From NCBI GenBank assembly GCA_026984455.1, contig JALSSC010000054.1:1-44785 (forward strand): a DNA stretch of 44,785 nt, given 5' to 3'. The notes beneath the pieces were generated by a model. The model was given only the letters and a program-made list of their open reading frames with translations, was not told the DNA's origin and searched no databases. This DNA comes from Chromatiaceae bacterium (GTDB lineage Bacteria > Pseudomonadota > Gammaproteobacteria > Chromatiales > Chromatiaceae). Both the position numbers and the translations under genes were made by a program. Shown here piece by piece: positions 33,144-42,299 of the stretch; position 1 is the first letter of the stretch, and each line of letters begins with the position of its first letter.

Positions 33144-36100
33144 ATGCCGAGGCAAGCGATACACAGGATCCTGTCCCGTCTCTACCCTTTGGCGCAGTGT
33201 CTTTTCTGGGCCGCCTTCACCACCCTCTCGGCCCGGGCGGGGGATCTCTCGCTCAGCCCGATACCGCTGTTGCAGACCACCAAGGTGCCACCGAATATCC
33301 TTTTGGTGTTGAATGATTCATACCACTCCCAGGGGCAGGCATTTTCATACAAGTGTACATTGGGAGCCTGCAACGAACCTGGAAGGCTGGATTACCTTAA
33401 TGAACAAATAAAGGGGCCATATATTAATCTCAGTCTGTTCAATGTCGATGATGATCATTACGCGGATGTCTATCTGGATGTCGTGCCCACTGTCATCTCG
33501 GATCGTAACGTGATGCTCGCACCATCGGATGAATCCCAACCATACTGGGGGTATTGGCTGGGCCGTTACTATGAGTGGAACCAGACATATTACAACCCCA
33601 ATGTCACCTATAAGCCGTGGCCGGGTTACAATGATGCGGATCCGGCGGCTGCCCGTCTCTATCCTGGAAATGTAGACGATACAACAGTGATAGATCTTAC
33701 CCAGCCCGTAACCTACTACAGCAAGAATCACAACCATCGGTGTACACGAAAAGATCGCTCCGATTGCGTGAAGGTCGAGAATTATTATATCCCACGTTAC
33801 TATGAGATCACCAAAGATTTCGTTTATCAGAGTCAGGATTGCAGCAATAGCAAATATCCTGCCTGTAGTCACCTACATAAGGACCGGGAGGATCAATTCT
33901 GGAATGACTGCGTAGACAGTGGAAATTGCCCTTATGATATCGATAACCGTCATGATAGTTATGACAACAAATTGCGGACAGCAAGAGGCCCGGATATCAT
34001 GGATGAGTATCGCCTGGTCGAGATCAAGCCGGCCACGCCAAATTTCATCCATGGGACAGCCAAGATGCCGGCAAGGCGCGATGATTGCAGTAAATTACAG
34101 GATTACCAGTATTCTTGCAGCTATGCCCAGGAGATCCAGAATTTCGCCAATTGGTACGTCTATTACCGGGATCGCTTCAAGCTGGCCAAGGCTGGTCTGG
34201 TGGCGGCGGTGGACGCCTTGCCTCAGGGGGTGCGGGCGGGCTACTTCAGCTATTTCGACAGTCCCTATTGGTACCTCTGCGGATCGCATTGTACCGCACG
34301 TATACACAACGCCGTGCCCGTGACGGAGATCAAGGACGACGCGGATCGCGAGGCCCTCAAGGCGGCGATCCTGAAGGGGGCCTATAGGTCTGGTCAGAAC
34401 TGGGAGGGCGACATGGGGGCCGTGGCCACGGCGGCGCTGTACCTCCGGGGGGATTTCGCCCAGGCGAAGGCGGCATGGGCCTCACCCATCCTGGCGGCCA
34501 ATGCCGGCGGGAGCTGTCAGCAGAACTACCTCATCCTGGGTGCCGGTGTGCCGGGGTTCGGTGGGCGTCCGCGGGAAGGAGGGATGTTCGTGTCTAATGG
34601 CCACTTCAGTGGCCCGGCTTCCTGGCACGACCTGTGGTACGATCACATCGAGAGGGCGCTGTGGAACTATGGGGATTACTCGTCTCCTCAGGGCGAGGCC
34701 CCTTACATGAACTTCACCGTGCCTTGGCACAGTGGGTGGGAAGGGGACGATTATGCATGGAACGCCCTGGGCAACGCCACCCTGTGGGCCTATGCCGAGG
34801 ATCTGCGGCCGGACCTGCCGGACTTGGTGCCGACCCAGTCCGGGACCGAATTCAAGGCCGCCCATCAACACCTGGAGACCTACACCATCGGCCTGGGGGC
34901 ACCGATCGGGTTGGACCCCTTCGACGAGAAGACCCCCACTTGGGAAGGTGATTCAGACCCCTGGAATGCCCAGTTCGCCTGGATGCGGGACCGTATATTC
35001 AATGCCGACTCCGGCCAACTATGGCATGCCGCACTGGCCGGACGGGGCAAGTTTCTCGCCGGCGCGAACGTGGACGCCATCAAGGACGCGTTCAAGGACG
35101 TCGTCCTGGACATCAAGGCCCGTCTGGCCACCCTGGGCACGCCGAGTCTGAATCAGATCGCCGAGGGCGACCTGATCTATGTCCCCAGCTTCCGTTCCCC
35201 CGCCTGGGTGGGCGAGGTGGAGGCGCTGAAGATCCCCACCAACGCGGATGGTTCTACGGGGGCCTTGACAGACGCCGTGGTGCAGTGGAAGGCGTCGGCG
35301 AAGCTGGATGCCCAGGATTGGGACAGCGGCCGGACGATCCTGACCTTCAATGGGCAGTCCGGTCGCGGGGTGGCCTTCCGCTGGCCCGCGGACCCGGCCA
35401 ACCCGGGTGTGGGGGAGATGGACAAGGCGATGGCGGATGCCCTTATCGGGGCGGGCGATGCCGATCTCGGCAGGGCGCGGTTGGAGTATCTGCGCGGCAA
35501 CCGGGTCTATGAAGACGACGCCAGCGACCCCCATTTCCGCCCCCGGGATACGGTGCTCGGCGATGTGGTCCATTCCGGTCCCAGCTACGTGGCCGCCCCG
35601 GCCTTCCACTATCCCGATGCCCTGGAGCCGACGGATCTCTACTCCGCGTTCAAGACGGGCACGGCCAAGGACCGTACCCCCATGCTCTATTTCGGCGCCA
35701 ACGATGGCATGTTGCACGGCCTCGACGCGCAACATGGTCCGGAGCGGTTGGCCTATATACCCCTGGCAGTGGCCCCGCGCCTCGCCTCCCTGACGGATAC
35801 CGACTATGCCCACCAGTATTCGGTGGACGGCGCGCCGGTGGTGGTGGACGCCCATGGCCGGTTTCCGCGTTGCGGCGGCGGTTCCTGCTGGGGGACCATT
35901 CTGGCCGGTGGCTTGCGGGGCGGCGGCCAGGGGATCTATGCCCTGGATGTCACCGATCCCAGTCTGTTCGATGAGAACAAGGCCGACAAGGTGGTGCTCT
36001 GGGAGTTCACCGACGCCGACGATGCCGATCTGGGCTACACCTATTCCCGGCCGAACATCGTCCGCCTGCACAACGGAAAATGGGCGGCGGTCTTCGGGAA

Positions 36101-37250
36101 CGGCTACAACAACACCGAGGACGACGATCACAAGAGCCTCAGCGGGGATGCGGTGTTGTACGTGGTGGATCTGTCGGACGGTTCGCTCATACGCAAGATC
36201 GACACGGGTTATGGGACGGCCCAGGACCCCACGGGCCTGGACCGGCCCAACGGCCTGGCCACGGTGGCCGCGGCGGACCTCGACGGCGACTACATCACCG
36301 ACGTGGTCTACGCGGGCGACCTGTTCGGTAACCTGTGGAAGTTCGATCTGCGCGGTTCGGATCCAGATGGTTGGGGCAGTGGCTATGAGAAGTCGGCCAA
36401 GCCCACGCCTCTGTTCACCGCTTGCGCTGGATCGAGCTGTGGCGGGACCAATGTCCAGCCCATCACCATCCAGCCCCAGGTCGGCCCCCATCCCACGGGC
36501 CAGGGCGCCCTGGTCTATTTCGGCACCGGCAAATACCTGGAGCAGAACGACGTGGACGATCAGCACCAGGTCACCCAGAGCTTCTACGCGATCTGGGACA
36601 AGGACGACGGAACGACGGCGGGATTCGGCCGCGGCGCCCTCTTGAAGCAGGAGATCACCCAGGAGGTGACGCAGGCGTTCGGTTCCGCGTCTGGGACGGT
36701 GCGGGTGACCTCGGACCATTCCATCACCTGGCACCTGGGTCCAGGCATCCCCGCGGGCAACCCGGCCCCCGAGCAATTGGGCTGGTACATCGATCTCATC
36801 GACGCCAGGGAAGGGAAGGGCAACCAGGGTGAACGGGTGCTCACTGAGCCCGTGTTGCACGCCGGTCGCATCGTGTTCGTGACCATGCGCCCTACCGGCG
36901 GTGATCCTTGCAGTTCGGCCGCCTCTTCCTGGGTCATGGACCTGGACGCCAAGGACGGATCGCGCTGGACCCGGCCGACGCTGGACCTGAACGGCGATGG
37001 GGCCTTCGATCTGGGCGATATGGCGGATACGGACGGGGACGGCGCCGGAGACGCTGTGGTCAGCGGCCTGAAACTGGGGGTGGGGATCGCCACCACGCCC
37101 GTGTTCCGCGGGCGCGGGGGCAAGGAGAAGATGACCATCTTCGGATCCGGCAAGGCCAGCGGGGGCGGTGGGGCGACCGCTCAGGGGCAGGACATCGACC
37201 GTGTCCCGCCACCCTACGGGCGCCAATCCTGGCGTGAACTGAGGCCTTGA
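33144..37250 (+). CDS. pilY1: PilY1-type pilus tip adhesin
   Basis: A 1368-residue secreted protein carried at the pilus tip. It starts at ATG 33144 behind a GAGGAGG site and has a hydrophobic export signal near residues 10-32. Residues about 60-340 are Tyr/Asn/Asp-rich and encoded by noticeably AT-richer DNA. From about 660 to the end is the beta-propeller PilY1/PilC domain: TPMLYFGANDGMLHGLDAQH, DLDGDYITDVVYAGDLFGNL (Ca-binding loop near 1045), VYFGTGKYLEQND and the usual ending GRQSWREL. A second acidic Asp-rich loop lies near 1282 (DLNGDGAFD, DTDGDGAGD). Expected roles are adhesion, calcium-dependent control of retraction, and surface sensing. Confidence 0.95.
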   Translation: MPRQAIHRILSRLYPLAQCLFWAAFTTLSARAGDLSLSPIPLLQTTKVPPNILLVLNDSYHSQGQAFSYKCTLGACNEPGRLDYLNEQIKGPYINLSLFNVDDDHYADVYLDVVPTVISDRNVMLAPSDESQPYWGYWLGRYYEWNQTYYNPNVTYKPWPGYNDADPAAARLYPGNVDDTTVIDLTQPVTYYSKNHNHRCTRKDRSDCVKVENYYIPRYYEITKDFVYQSQDCSNSKYPACSHLHKDREDQFWNDCVDSGNCPYDIDNRHDSYDNKLRTARGPDIMDEYRLVEIKPATPNFIHGTAKMPARRDDCSKLQDYQYSCSYAQEIQNFANWYVYYRDRFKLAKAGLVAAVDALPQGVRAGYFSYFDSPYWYLCGSHCTARIHNAVPVTEIKDDADREALKAAILKGAYRSGQNWEGDMGAVATAALYLRGDFAQAKAAWASPILAANAGGSCQQNYLILGAGVPGFGGRPREGGMFVSNGHFSGPASWHDLWYDHIERALWNYGDYSSPQGEAPYMNFTVPWHSGWEGDDYAWNALGNATLWAYAEDLRPDLPDLVPTQSGTEFKAAHQHLETYTIGLGAPIGLDPFDEKTPTWEGDSDPWNAQFAWMRDRIFNADSGQLWHAALAGRGKFLAGANVDAIKDAFKDVVLDIKARLATLGTPSLNQIAEGDLIYVPSFRSPAWVGEVEALKIPTNADGSTGALTDAVVQWKASAKLDAQDWDSGRTILTFNGQSGRGVAFRWPADPANPGVGEMDKAMADALIGAGDADLGRARLEYLRGNRVYEDDASDPHFRPRDTVLGDVVHSGPSYVAAPAFHYPDALEPTDLYSAFKTGTAKDRTPMLYFGANDGMLHGLDAQHGPERLAYIPLAVAPRLASLTDTDYAHQYSVDGAPVVVDAHGRFPRCGGGSCWGTILAGGLRGGGQGIYALDVTDPSLFDENKADKVVLWEFTDADDADLGYTYSRPNIVRLHNGKWAAVFGNGYNNTEDDDHKSLSGDAVLYVVDLSDGSLIRKIDTGYGTAQDPTGLDRPNGLATVAAADLDGDYITDVVYAGDLFGNLWKFDLRGSDPDGWGSGYEKSAKPTPLFTACAGSSCGGTNVQPITIQPQVGPHPTGQGALVYFGTGKYLEQNDVDDQHQVTQSFYAIWDKDDGTTAGFGRGALLKQEITQEVTQAFGSASGTVRVTSDHSITWHLGPGIPAGNPAPEQLGWYIDLIDAREGKGNQGERVLTEPVLHAGRIVFVTMRPTGGDPCSSAASSWVMDLDAKDGSRWTRPTLDLNGDGAFDLGDMADTDGDGAGDAVVSGLKLGVGIATTPVFRGRGGKEKMTIFGSGKASGGGGATAQGQDIDRVPPPYGRQSWRELRP

Positions 37251-37290
37251 GAGGCCGTTTCAGAGCACAGTTTGAGAGGAGCAGCGCACG

Positions 37291-37677
37291 ATGTGGACGA
37301 TACGGAGGTATCTCGTTCCCCTTTTCCTTGGCTTGGGCATCGCGTCCGCGGTGGCCGCCGGACCCGGGGGATTCGACAAGCTCAGCCTATTGCCCGTGCG
37401 GGGCCAGGACTATCTCTACGGCTATGTCTGGTCGGTGGATTGGGCTGAGCGGAATATCACCATCAGCCAACTGACCTTCCCCCTGGCGGACGCCGTCGAG
37501 GTGTTCAGCGCGTCCGGCCGGCCGGTGGATCCCAGTACCGTGAAGCCCCACCAGGAGGCGGCCTTCAAGATGGAGGCCCAGGGCGCTGATGGGCGTGAGC
37601 GGGTGACCGAGATCCATATCGGCAAACAGCCCCCGGCATGGCTGGTGCCACCCAAGGTCAGGTATAATCCGTACTGA
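37291..37677 (+). CDS. Small secreted protein between pilY1 and pilE (PilY2 position)
   Basis: A 128-residue exported protein. A signal peptide covers residues 1-23 (RYLVPLFLGLGIASAVAAGP). The mature part is small and beta-rich (QDYLYGYVWSVDWAERNITI; LPLADAVEVFSASGRPVDPS-like region; TEIHIGKQPPAWLVPPKVRY). P. aeruginosa has a similarly sized gene, pilY2, in exactly this place; I could not establish sequence relation to it. It may help PilY1 secretion or tip assembly. Confidence 0.7.
   Translation: MWTIRRYLVPLFLGLGIASAVAAGPGGFDKLSLLPVRGQDYLYGYVWSVDWAERNITISQLTFPLADAVEVFSASGRPVDPSTVKPHQEAAFKMEAQGADGRERVTEIHIGKQPPAWLVPPKVRYNPY
37663..37668 (+). promoter_or_regulatory. Possible -10 element for pilE
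   Basis: TATAAT occurs inside the 3' end of the small secreted-protein gene, about 104 bases upstream of pilE. A convincing -35 box is not seen 16-18 bases before it. It could allow extra transcription of pilE, but the support is weak. Confidence 0.25.
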
Positions 37678-37771
37678 AATGGCCCCTGTGTGGGGCGTGA
37701 CAGTATTTCGCACGGGTAATGGCGGGGCGTGCCATTTTCCGCGGTCCGTTGGATTTCAGACAGGCGGTGCC

Positions 37772-38248
37772 ATGACAACCACAGGAGCGGCCGGGCGGAA
37801 GGGCCCGGGTTTCACGCTGATCGAATTGATGATCACGGTCGTCATCGTCTCCATCCTGGCGGCCATCGCCTATCCCAGCTATCGGGAATACGTGGCCCGC
37901 TCACGGCGGGCGGAGGCGCGCGGGGTGCTGAGTGAACTCGGCCTCTTCATGGCGCGCAGATATTCCGAGGTGGGCTGCTATCAGGACGCGGGGGCTGACG
38001 GCGACTGTGCCGCGGGAGGGGACAACGAGGACCCCACCCTGCCTTTTACGACGGTGCCCAAGGATGTGACCCAGACCACCTATTACAACCTGAGTCTGGC
38101 CTTTCCGGGCGGGAACGGTCTGACCTTCAAGTTGAGCGCCGCGCCCACGGGCCCCATGGCCGGGGACAAGTGCGGCACCCTGACCCTGGACGACCAGGGA
38201 ACCTGGGGCGTGACGGGCGCCGCCGGCAAGGCCTATTGCATCAAGTGA
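37772..38248 (+). CDS. pilE: Type IV pilin PilE
   Basis: A 158-residue pilin. ATG 37772 gives a leader MTTTGAAGRKGPG, then the processing site and FTLIELMITVVIVSILAAIA with Glu5 and YPSYREYVARSRRAEARGVL. The distal half ends AGDKCGTLTLDDQGTWGVTG plus AAGKAYCIK, with a C-terminal Cys pair forming the D-loop. The PilE type is placed at the end of the minor-pilin operon as in Pseudomonas. Its stop overlaps the GTG start of the HAD gene. Confidence 0.93.
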   Translation: MTTTGAAGRKGPGFTLIELMITVVIVSILAAIAYPSYREYVARSRRAEARGVLSELGLFMARRYSEVGCYQDAGADGDCAAGGDNEDPTLPFTTVPKDVTQTTYYNLSLAFPGGNGLTFKLSAAPTGPMAGDKCGTLTLDDQGTWGVTGAAGKAYCIK

Positions 38249-38964
38249 CGGCCTCCTCCGCCCGCACCTTACACCCTGGGGGATATGCGCCGGGGAATAC
38301 CGCCTTCCGCCTGATCGTCTTCGACTGGGACGGCACCCTGATGGACTCGGAGGCGCGGATCGTCGATGCCATGCGGCGCGCCCTGGTGGAGACCGGCCTG
38401 GAGGTCCCCCCTCGTGAGCGGCTGCGGGCGGTCATCGGCCTCGGCCTCATGGAGGCGGTGGCCGCCCTGCTGCCCCGCGAGGACAGGACCACGCACGCGC
38501 GGGTGGCGGACCGTTACCGCACCCACTACCTGGCCGCGGACGGGGTGCCCACCCCCCTGTTCCCCGGCGCGCGGGAGGCGGTCGAGACCCTCCACCGGCG
38601 TGGTCACCGGCTCGCCGTGGCGACCGGCAAGAGCCGCCGGGGGCTGGCGCGTTCCCTGGACGAATCGGGCCTGGGCGGCCTCTTCCAGGCCACCCGCTGC
38701 GCCGACGAGACCTGCTCCAAACCCCATCCCCGGATGCTGCTGGAGTTGATGGAGGCCTGCGCCGTGGGGCCGGAAGAGACGCTGATGGTGGGGGATACCG
38801 AGTTCGATCTGGAGATGGCGTGCCGCGCCGGTGTTGCATCGGTCGGGGTGACCTGGGGGGTCCATCCCCCGGAACGCCTGCGCCGCCAGGCCCCCCTGAC
38901 GATCCTGGATTCCCTGGAGGCCCTGCCGCGTTGGCTGGCGGCTCAGCGACGGGCCGCGGCCTGA
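38245..38964 (+). CDS. HAD-IA family phosphatase (Gph-like)
   Basis: A 239-residue cytoplasmic hydrolase from GTG 38245 (GTGA overlap with pilE); the core begins RLIVFDWDGTLMDSEARIVD with the nucleophile Asp pair. Motif II is HRLAVATGKSRRGL, motif III Lys is in CSKPHPRMLLEL, and motif IV is LMVGDTEFDLEMACRAG. A helical cap lies between about 45 and 105. In gammaproteobacteria this HAD gene commonly stands between rluC and an S49 peptidase gene; here the peptidase follows but pilE precedes. Substrate unknown; phosphoglycolate-type is a guess. Confidence 0.9.
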   Translation: MTASSARTLHPGGYAPGNTAFRLIVFDWDGTLMDSEARIVDAMRRALVETGLEVPPRERLRAVIGLGLMEAVAALLPREDRTTHARVADRYRTHYLAADGVPTPLFPGAREAVETLHRRGHRLAVATGKSRRGLARSLDESGLGGLFQATRCADETCSKPHPRMLLELMEACAVGPEETLMVGDTEFDLEMACRAGVASVGVTWGVHPPERLRRQAPLTILDSLEALPRWLAAQRRAAA

Positions 38965-38979
38965 GCGGGGCTGGGGAGC

Positions 38980-39921
38980 ATGGCCGAAGGACCCGATTGG
39001 GAGCGGAAACTGTTGCGGGACCTCTTGCAGGAGGGGCTCAGGGAGAGGCGCCGCGCGCGTCGTTGGGGGATATTCTTCAAACTCTCCGGCCTGATCTACC
39101 TCACCGCGATGCTGGGGCTCCTGGCCTGGAACCGGGTTGGCGGCGATCTCGCCGGCCTGAAGGCCCACACCGCCCTGGTGGATGTGAAGGGCCTGATCTC
39201 GGCCGCCACCCCGGCGCGTGCCGACCGGATCGTGGAGGGTCTGCGCAACGCCTACGCCGACGAGCACACCAAAGGCATCCTCCTGCGTATCGACAGCCCT
39301 GGCGGCAGTCCGGTCCAGGCGGCCATGGTCTATGACGAGATCCGCCGTCTGCGCAAGCTTCACCCGAAGATCCCGGTGTACGCGGCCATCACCGACGTGG
39401 GTGCCTCGGCCGCCTACTACGTCGCCGCCGCGGCCGACCGCATCTACGTCAATCCGGCCAGCCTGGTGGGCTCCATCGGCGTGTTGGTCAACGGCTTCGG
39501 CTTCGTCGATGCGATGCACAAGCTGGGGGTGGAGCGGCGTCTGCTCACCGCCGGCGAGCACAAGGGCATCCTCGATCCCTTCTCCCCCTTGAAAGCGGAC
39601 GAGAAGGCCTATGTGAAGGGCGTCCTCGGACAACTCCATGCGCAGTTCATCGCCGCGGTCAAGAAGGGCCGGGGGGAGCGCCTCGGCGACGATCCACGCC
39701 TGTTCTCCGGTCTGTTCTGGTCCGGGGAACAGGCCGTGAAACTGGGCCTGGCGGACGGCTTCGGCAGTCCCGGGTTCGTCGCCCGGGAGGTCATAGGCGC
39801 CGAGGCCATCGTGGACTACACGCCCAAGGAGGACTGGCTGAAACGTCTCTCCACCGGACTCGGGGCCGGGCTGGGCGCCAGCCTGGCGCGGTGGCTCGGC
39901 CTGAGCCCGGTCTGGCGCTGA
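38980..39921 (+). CDS. S49 family signal-peptide peptidase (SppA-like, short form)
   Basis: A 313-residue inner-membrane peptidase that degrades residual signal peptides or membrane fragments. It has an N-terminal cytoplasmic basic segment, one TM helix (about 32-50: FFKLSGLIYLTAMLGLLAW), then the ClpP-like domain. Catalytic Ser is in AAITDVGASAAYYVAAAADR (about 143) and the Lys in LLTAGEHKGILDPFSPLKAD (about 195). SPGGSPVQAAMVYDEIRRL and NPASLVGSIGVLVNGFGF are also conserved. This is the short, SppA 36K-type form that works as an oligomer. Confidence 0.93.
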   Translation: MAEGPDWERKLLRDLLQEGLRERRRARRWGIFFKLSGLIYLTAMLGLLAWNRVGGDLAGLKAHTALVDVKGLISAATPARADRIVEGLRNAYADEHTKGILLRIDSPGGSPVQAAMVYDEIRRLRKLHPKIPVYAAITDVGASAAYYVAAAADRIYVNPASLVGSIGVLVNGFGFVDAMHKLGVERRLLTAGEHKGILDPFSPLKADEKAYVKGVLGQLHAQFIAAVKKGRGERLGDDPRLFSGLFWSGEQAVKLGLADGFGSPGFVAREVIGAEAIVDYTPKEDWLKRLSTGLGAGLGASLARWLGLSPVWR

Positions 39922-39950
39922 CCCCGGGCGATGACGCCCGAGCGGGGCCA

Positions 39951-40156
39951 GGTATACCCGTCGCAGGTCAATATTTCCGTGCTTCGGTCCGTAAACGGCA
40001 CTTCCTTTTGCCACTCATCGTTTTTCGAGGGTGTTCCTCGTGCCCCTGGGCAAGGCGTGGAAGCGAGTCGTAGCAGGGCATAGCGAGCTTGCGCAACACC
40101 GCCCAGGGGTGCGAGGAGGGGCGGCAGTAGAGAAATATTCATGTGCGGTGGGTACA
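39951..40156. repeat. MITE-like inverted-repeat element
   Basis: The left end GGTATACCCGTCGCAGGTCA and ATATTTC (39951-39977) faces a right end GAAATATTCATGTGCGGTGG plus GTACA (40132-40156); about 18 of 26 positions match as an inverted repeat. An inner inverted pair, CCTCGTGCCCCTGGGC near 40036 and GCCCAGGGGTGCGAGG near 40102, matches at 14 of 16. The left end also matches the copy at 25759-25790. No gene is seen in the 350 bases around it. Confidence 0.5.
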
Positions 40157-40264
40157 ATGTCCGCCCTGCCTGGTGGCGATAAACCCGCGAGCCGGGGACT
40201 CGCTGGCGGGTCCATCCGACCCCCACTGGGTAAGGAGAAAACCCGTATAATCCCGGGTTCTCAC

Positions 40265-40270
40265 AGGAGG
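40265..40270 (+). promoter_or_regulatory. Ribosome binding site of the small gene at 40276
   Basis: AGGAGG stands five bases before ATG 40276, strong support that the 64-codon frame is a real gene. Confidence 0.6.
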
Positions 40271-40275
40271 ACCCC

Positions 40276-40470
40276 ATGCCCGACCCATCCGCCGCCCCCC
40301 TCAGCCTGCACCGCCCCCAACGCCCGAGCGAGGCCTTCGCCGACTACGCCCGCGCCGAGCGCGAGCGCCGGGTCAACGCCGGCGATCCCTTCGACGCCGA
40401 GGTCTTCGACGAGGCGGTGGATCTGGTACTGCGGCGCTTGCAAATGCTCGAAGAGGAGGGCCTGGCATGA
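40276..40470 (+). CDS. Small acidic/helical protein upstream of SMC-like ATPase
   Basis: A 64-residue protein of unknown function: MPDPSAAPLSLHRPQRPSEA, then FADYARAERERRVNAGDPFD and AEVFDEAVDLVLRRLQMLEE. The second half predicts amphipathic helices rich in Arg and Glu, with no membrane segment or Cys. A strong AGGAGG site supports expression, and its stop overlaps the start of the ATPase gene (ATGA), so the products are made together. It may be a regulatory or structural partner of the ATPase. I know no family for it. Confidence 0.65.
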   Translation: MPDPSAAPLSLHRPQRPSEAFADYARAERERRVNAGDPFDAEVFDEAVDLVLRRLQMLEEEGLA

Positions 40471-42290
40471 TCGTCCGATCCCTCAGGGCCGAAAATCTCC
40501 TCAAGTATCGCCACCTGGATCTGCCCGAGGTTCCGGCGCGAGGCCTGATCGGCATCACGGGTGAAAACGAATCGGGCAAGAGTTCCATCGGCGAGGCCAT
40601 CTGTTTCGCCCTGTTCGGGCGGACCTTCGCCGTGACCGGGGACGAACCCGCAAAGCTCGTCCGTTGGGGCGAGTCCCGCTGTTCGGTGCGCCTGGGCTTC
40701 ACCGGCAGCGACGGCCAGGACTACGAGATCCGCCGTTTCCTCGACCGCGACGGTAACCAGGGTGCGCGCCTGAGCCGCGCGGGCGAGCCGGACGCGCCCC
40801 TTGCCAAGGGGCTGGCGACGGTGGCCGAGGCCATGGAACGTCGCCTGGGTTTCGACTTCGACGAGTACATCGAGTCCTTCTACCTCGCCCAGCGGGAGAT
40901 CACCGCCCCCCACCCGCACAGCGAGGCGGTACGTATCATGGCCGGGGTCGCGCCCCTGGAACGTACCCGTGCCTCCCTGGAGGCCGAAATCGGGCGCGAG
41001 GCCGACGCCATCCTGGATGTGGAGGGACGTATCGCGGATGTCGACCGGCAGATGCAGGAGCAGGGTTACGATCCGGAGCGGATGCAGCGCGACGCCACCC
41101 GCCTGGAGGGATCGCGGGCCCTCCAGGGGCGTATCGACGAGGTGGCCGAAGGGCTGCGTGATGCCGTCGAGCGCTTCACCGGAGCGCGTCGGCGGATCGC
41201 GTCCCTGAAGTCCCGCACAAGGCGAGCCGGTATCCTCGGACTGCTGTTCATCCTCCTCGGGGCCATCGGTGTGGGGGCCTGGGCCCTGTCCACCTGGACG
41301 CCGGACACCCCGGTCGCCGGGGCCTTGCGGGGCCTGTTGACGGGGATGCCCATCGATGTCCTGGGCTATGGTGGGGCGGGCGCCTTGATCCTGGGCGCCC
41401 TCTTGCTCTTGCGGCGACTGCTTCTGGGTTCCCGCTTGGCCGGTGCACGCGCGGACGACGCCGGCCTGCGCGCGGCCCTGGACGCCCTCGACGCCCTGGA
41501 GGCGGATCTGCCCGGCGAGATCCAAACGGGTCTGGCGCCCAGCGCCGACGATCCTGGCGACGATTCCGGGCGGCGTGTGCGCCTGCTCGAGGGCCTCGCC
41601 GGGGGCGATCTGGATGCATTCGTGGTGCAGCAGTTCGTCGCGCGCCAACTCGAGCGTCTGAGCGCCCTCCGCGGACTGGTGGAGGCCGCCGCCGCCGAGG
41701 TCGAGAAGGACTTGATCGGGCAGGGCGAGCGCAAGGAAGGGTATGACAAGCTCGCCGCGATGGCCGAGGCCTTCCGTCAGCAGATCGGGGATCACCGTCA
41801 GCGTATCCGGGTGCGTGAGTCGGCCCGGGAACTCCTCACGGGGGCCGCGCGCGAGGCCTCCCACCGCTTCAATCACAACCTGCGTGGACTGGTGGGCAAG
41901 ACCCTGCCCCTGTTCACCCAGGGCCGATACGAGCATCTGCGTATCGACGACAACCTGGAGGTCCAGGTGTTCTCCGCCGAGAAGCGCGACTTCATGGATC
42001 TGGAAGAGGTCTCCAGTGGCACCCAGCGCCAGATCATGCTGGCCCTGCGCCTAGCGCTGTCCCAGGAACTGGTGAACCGGGTGGTGAAGGGTCCTCAGTT
42101 CCTGTTCCTCGACGAGCCCTTTGCCTTCTTCGACGAGGCACGTACGCGGAGTGCCCTGGAGGCCCTGCCCCGCTTGAGCGGCGAGATGTACCAGATCTGG
42201 TTGGTAGCGCAGGAACTCCCCGAAGACGCCGGATTCGCCCTGCGTGTCCGCTGTCGGCGCGGGGGCGCGGAATTGTCCCTGAACATCTGA
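40467..42290 (+). CDS. Membrane-anchored Rad50/SMC-like ATPase (YhaN type)
   Basis: A 607-residue ABC-type ATPase with split nucleotide-binding halves. The N-terminal half has IVRSLRAENLLKYRHLDLPE and Walker A ITGENESGKSSIGEAICFAL (about 30-48). The C-terminal half has the signature LEEVSSGTQRQIMLALRLAL (about 512-531) and Walker B QFLFLDEPFAFFDEARTRSA. Between short coiled-coil arms lie two hydrophobic segments (about 254-276 GILGLLFILLGAIGVGAWAL and 297-320), so the hinge sits in the membrane instead of forming a zinc hook. B. subtilis YhaN has a similar plan and works beside an Mre11-like phosphoesterase; no such gene is adjacent here. Confidence 0.82.
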   Translation: MIVRSLRAENLLKYRHLDLPEVPARGLIGITGENESGKSSIGEAICFALFGRTFAVTGDEPAKLVRWGESRCSVRLGFTGSDGQDYEIRRFLDRDGNQGARLSRAGEPDAPLAKGLATVAEAMERRLGFDFDEYIESFYLAQREITAPHPHSEAVRIMAGVAPLERTRASLEAEIGREADAILDVEGRIADVDRQMQEQGYDPERMQRDATRLEGSRALQGRIDEVAEGLRDAVERFTGARRRIASLKSRTRRAGILGLLFILLGAIGVGAWALSTWTPDTPVAGALRGLLTGMPIDVLGYGGAGALILGALLLLRRLLLGSRLAGARADDAGLRAALDALDALEADLPGEIQTGLAPSADDPGDDSGRRVRLLEGLAGGDLDAFVVQQFVARQLERLSALRGLVEAAAAEVEKDLIGQGERKEGYDKLAAMAEAFRQQIGDHRQRIRVRESARELLTGAAREASHRFNHNLRGLVGKTLPLFTQGRYEHLRIDDNLEVQVFSAEKRDFMDLEEVSSGTQRQIMLALRLALSQELVNRVVKGPQFLFLDEPFAFFDEARTRSALEALPRLSGEMYQIWLVAQELPEDAGFALRVRCRRGGAELSLNI

Positions 42291-42299
42291 GGAAGCCCC

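Noticed and set aside
35019..37226. 735-codon frame antisense to pilY1
   Set aside because: No signal, domain or start site; shadow of the high-GC pilY1 coding sequence.
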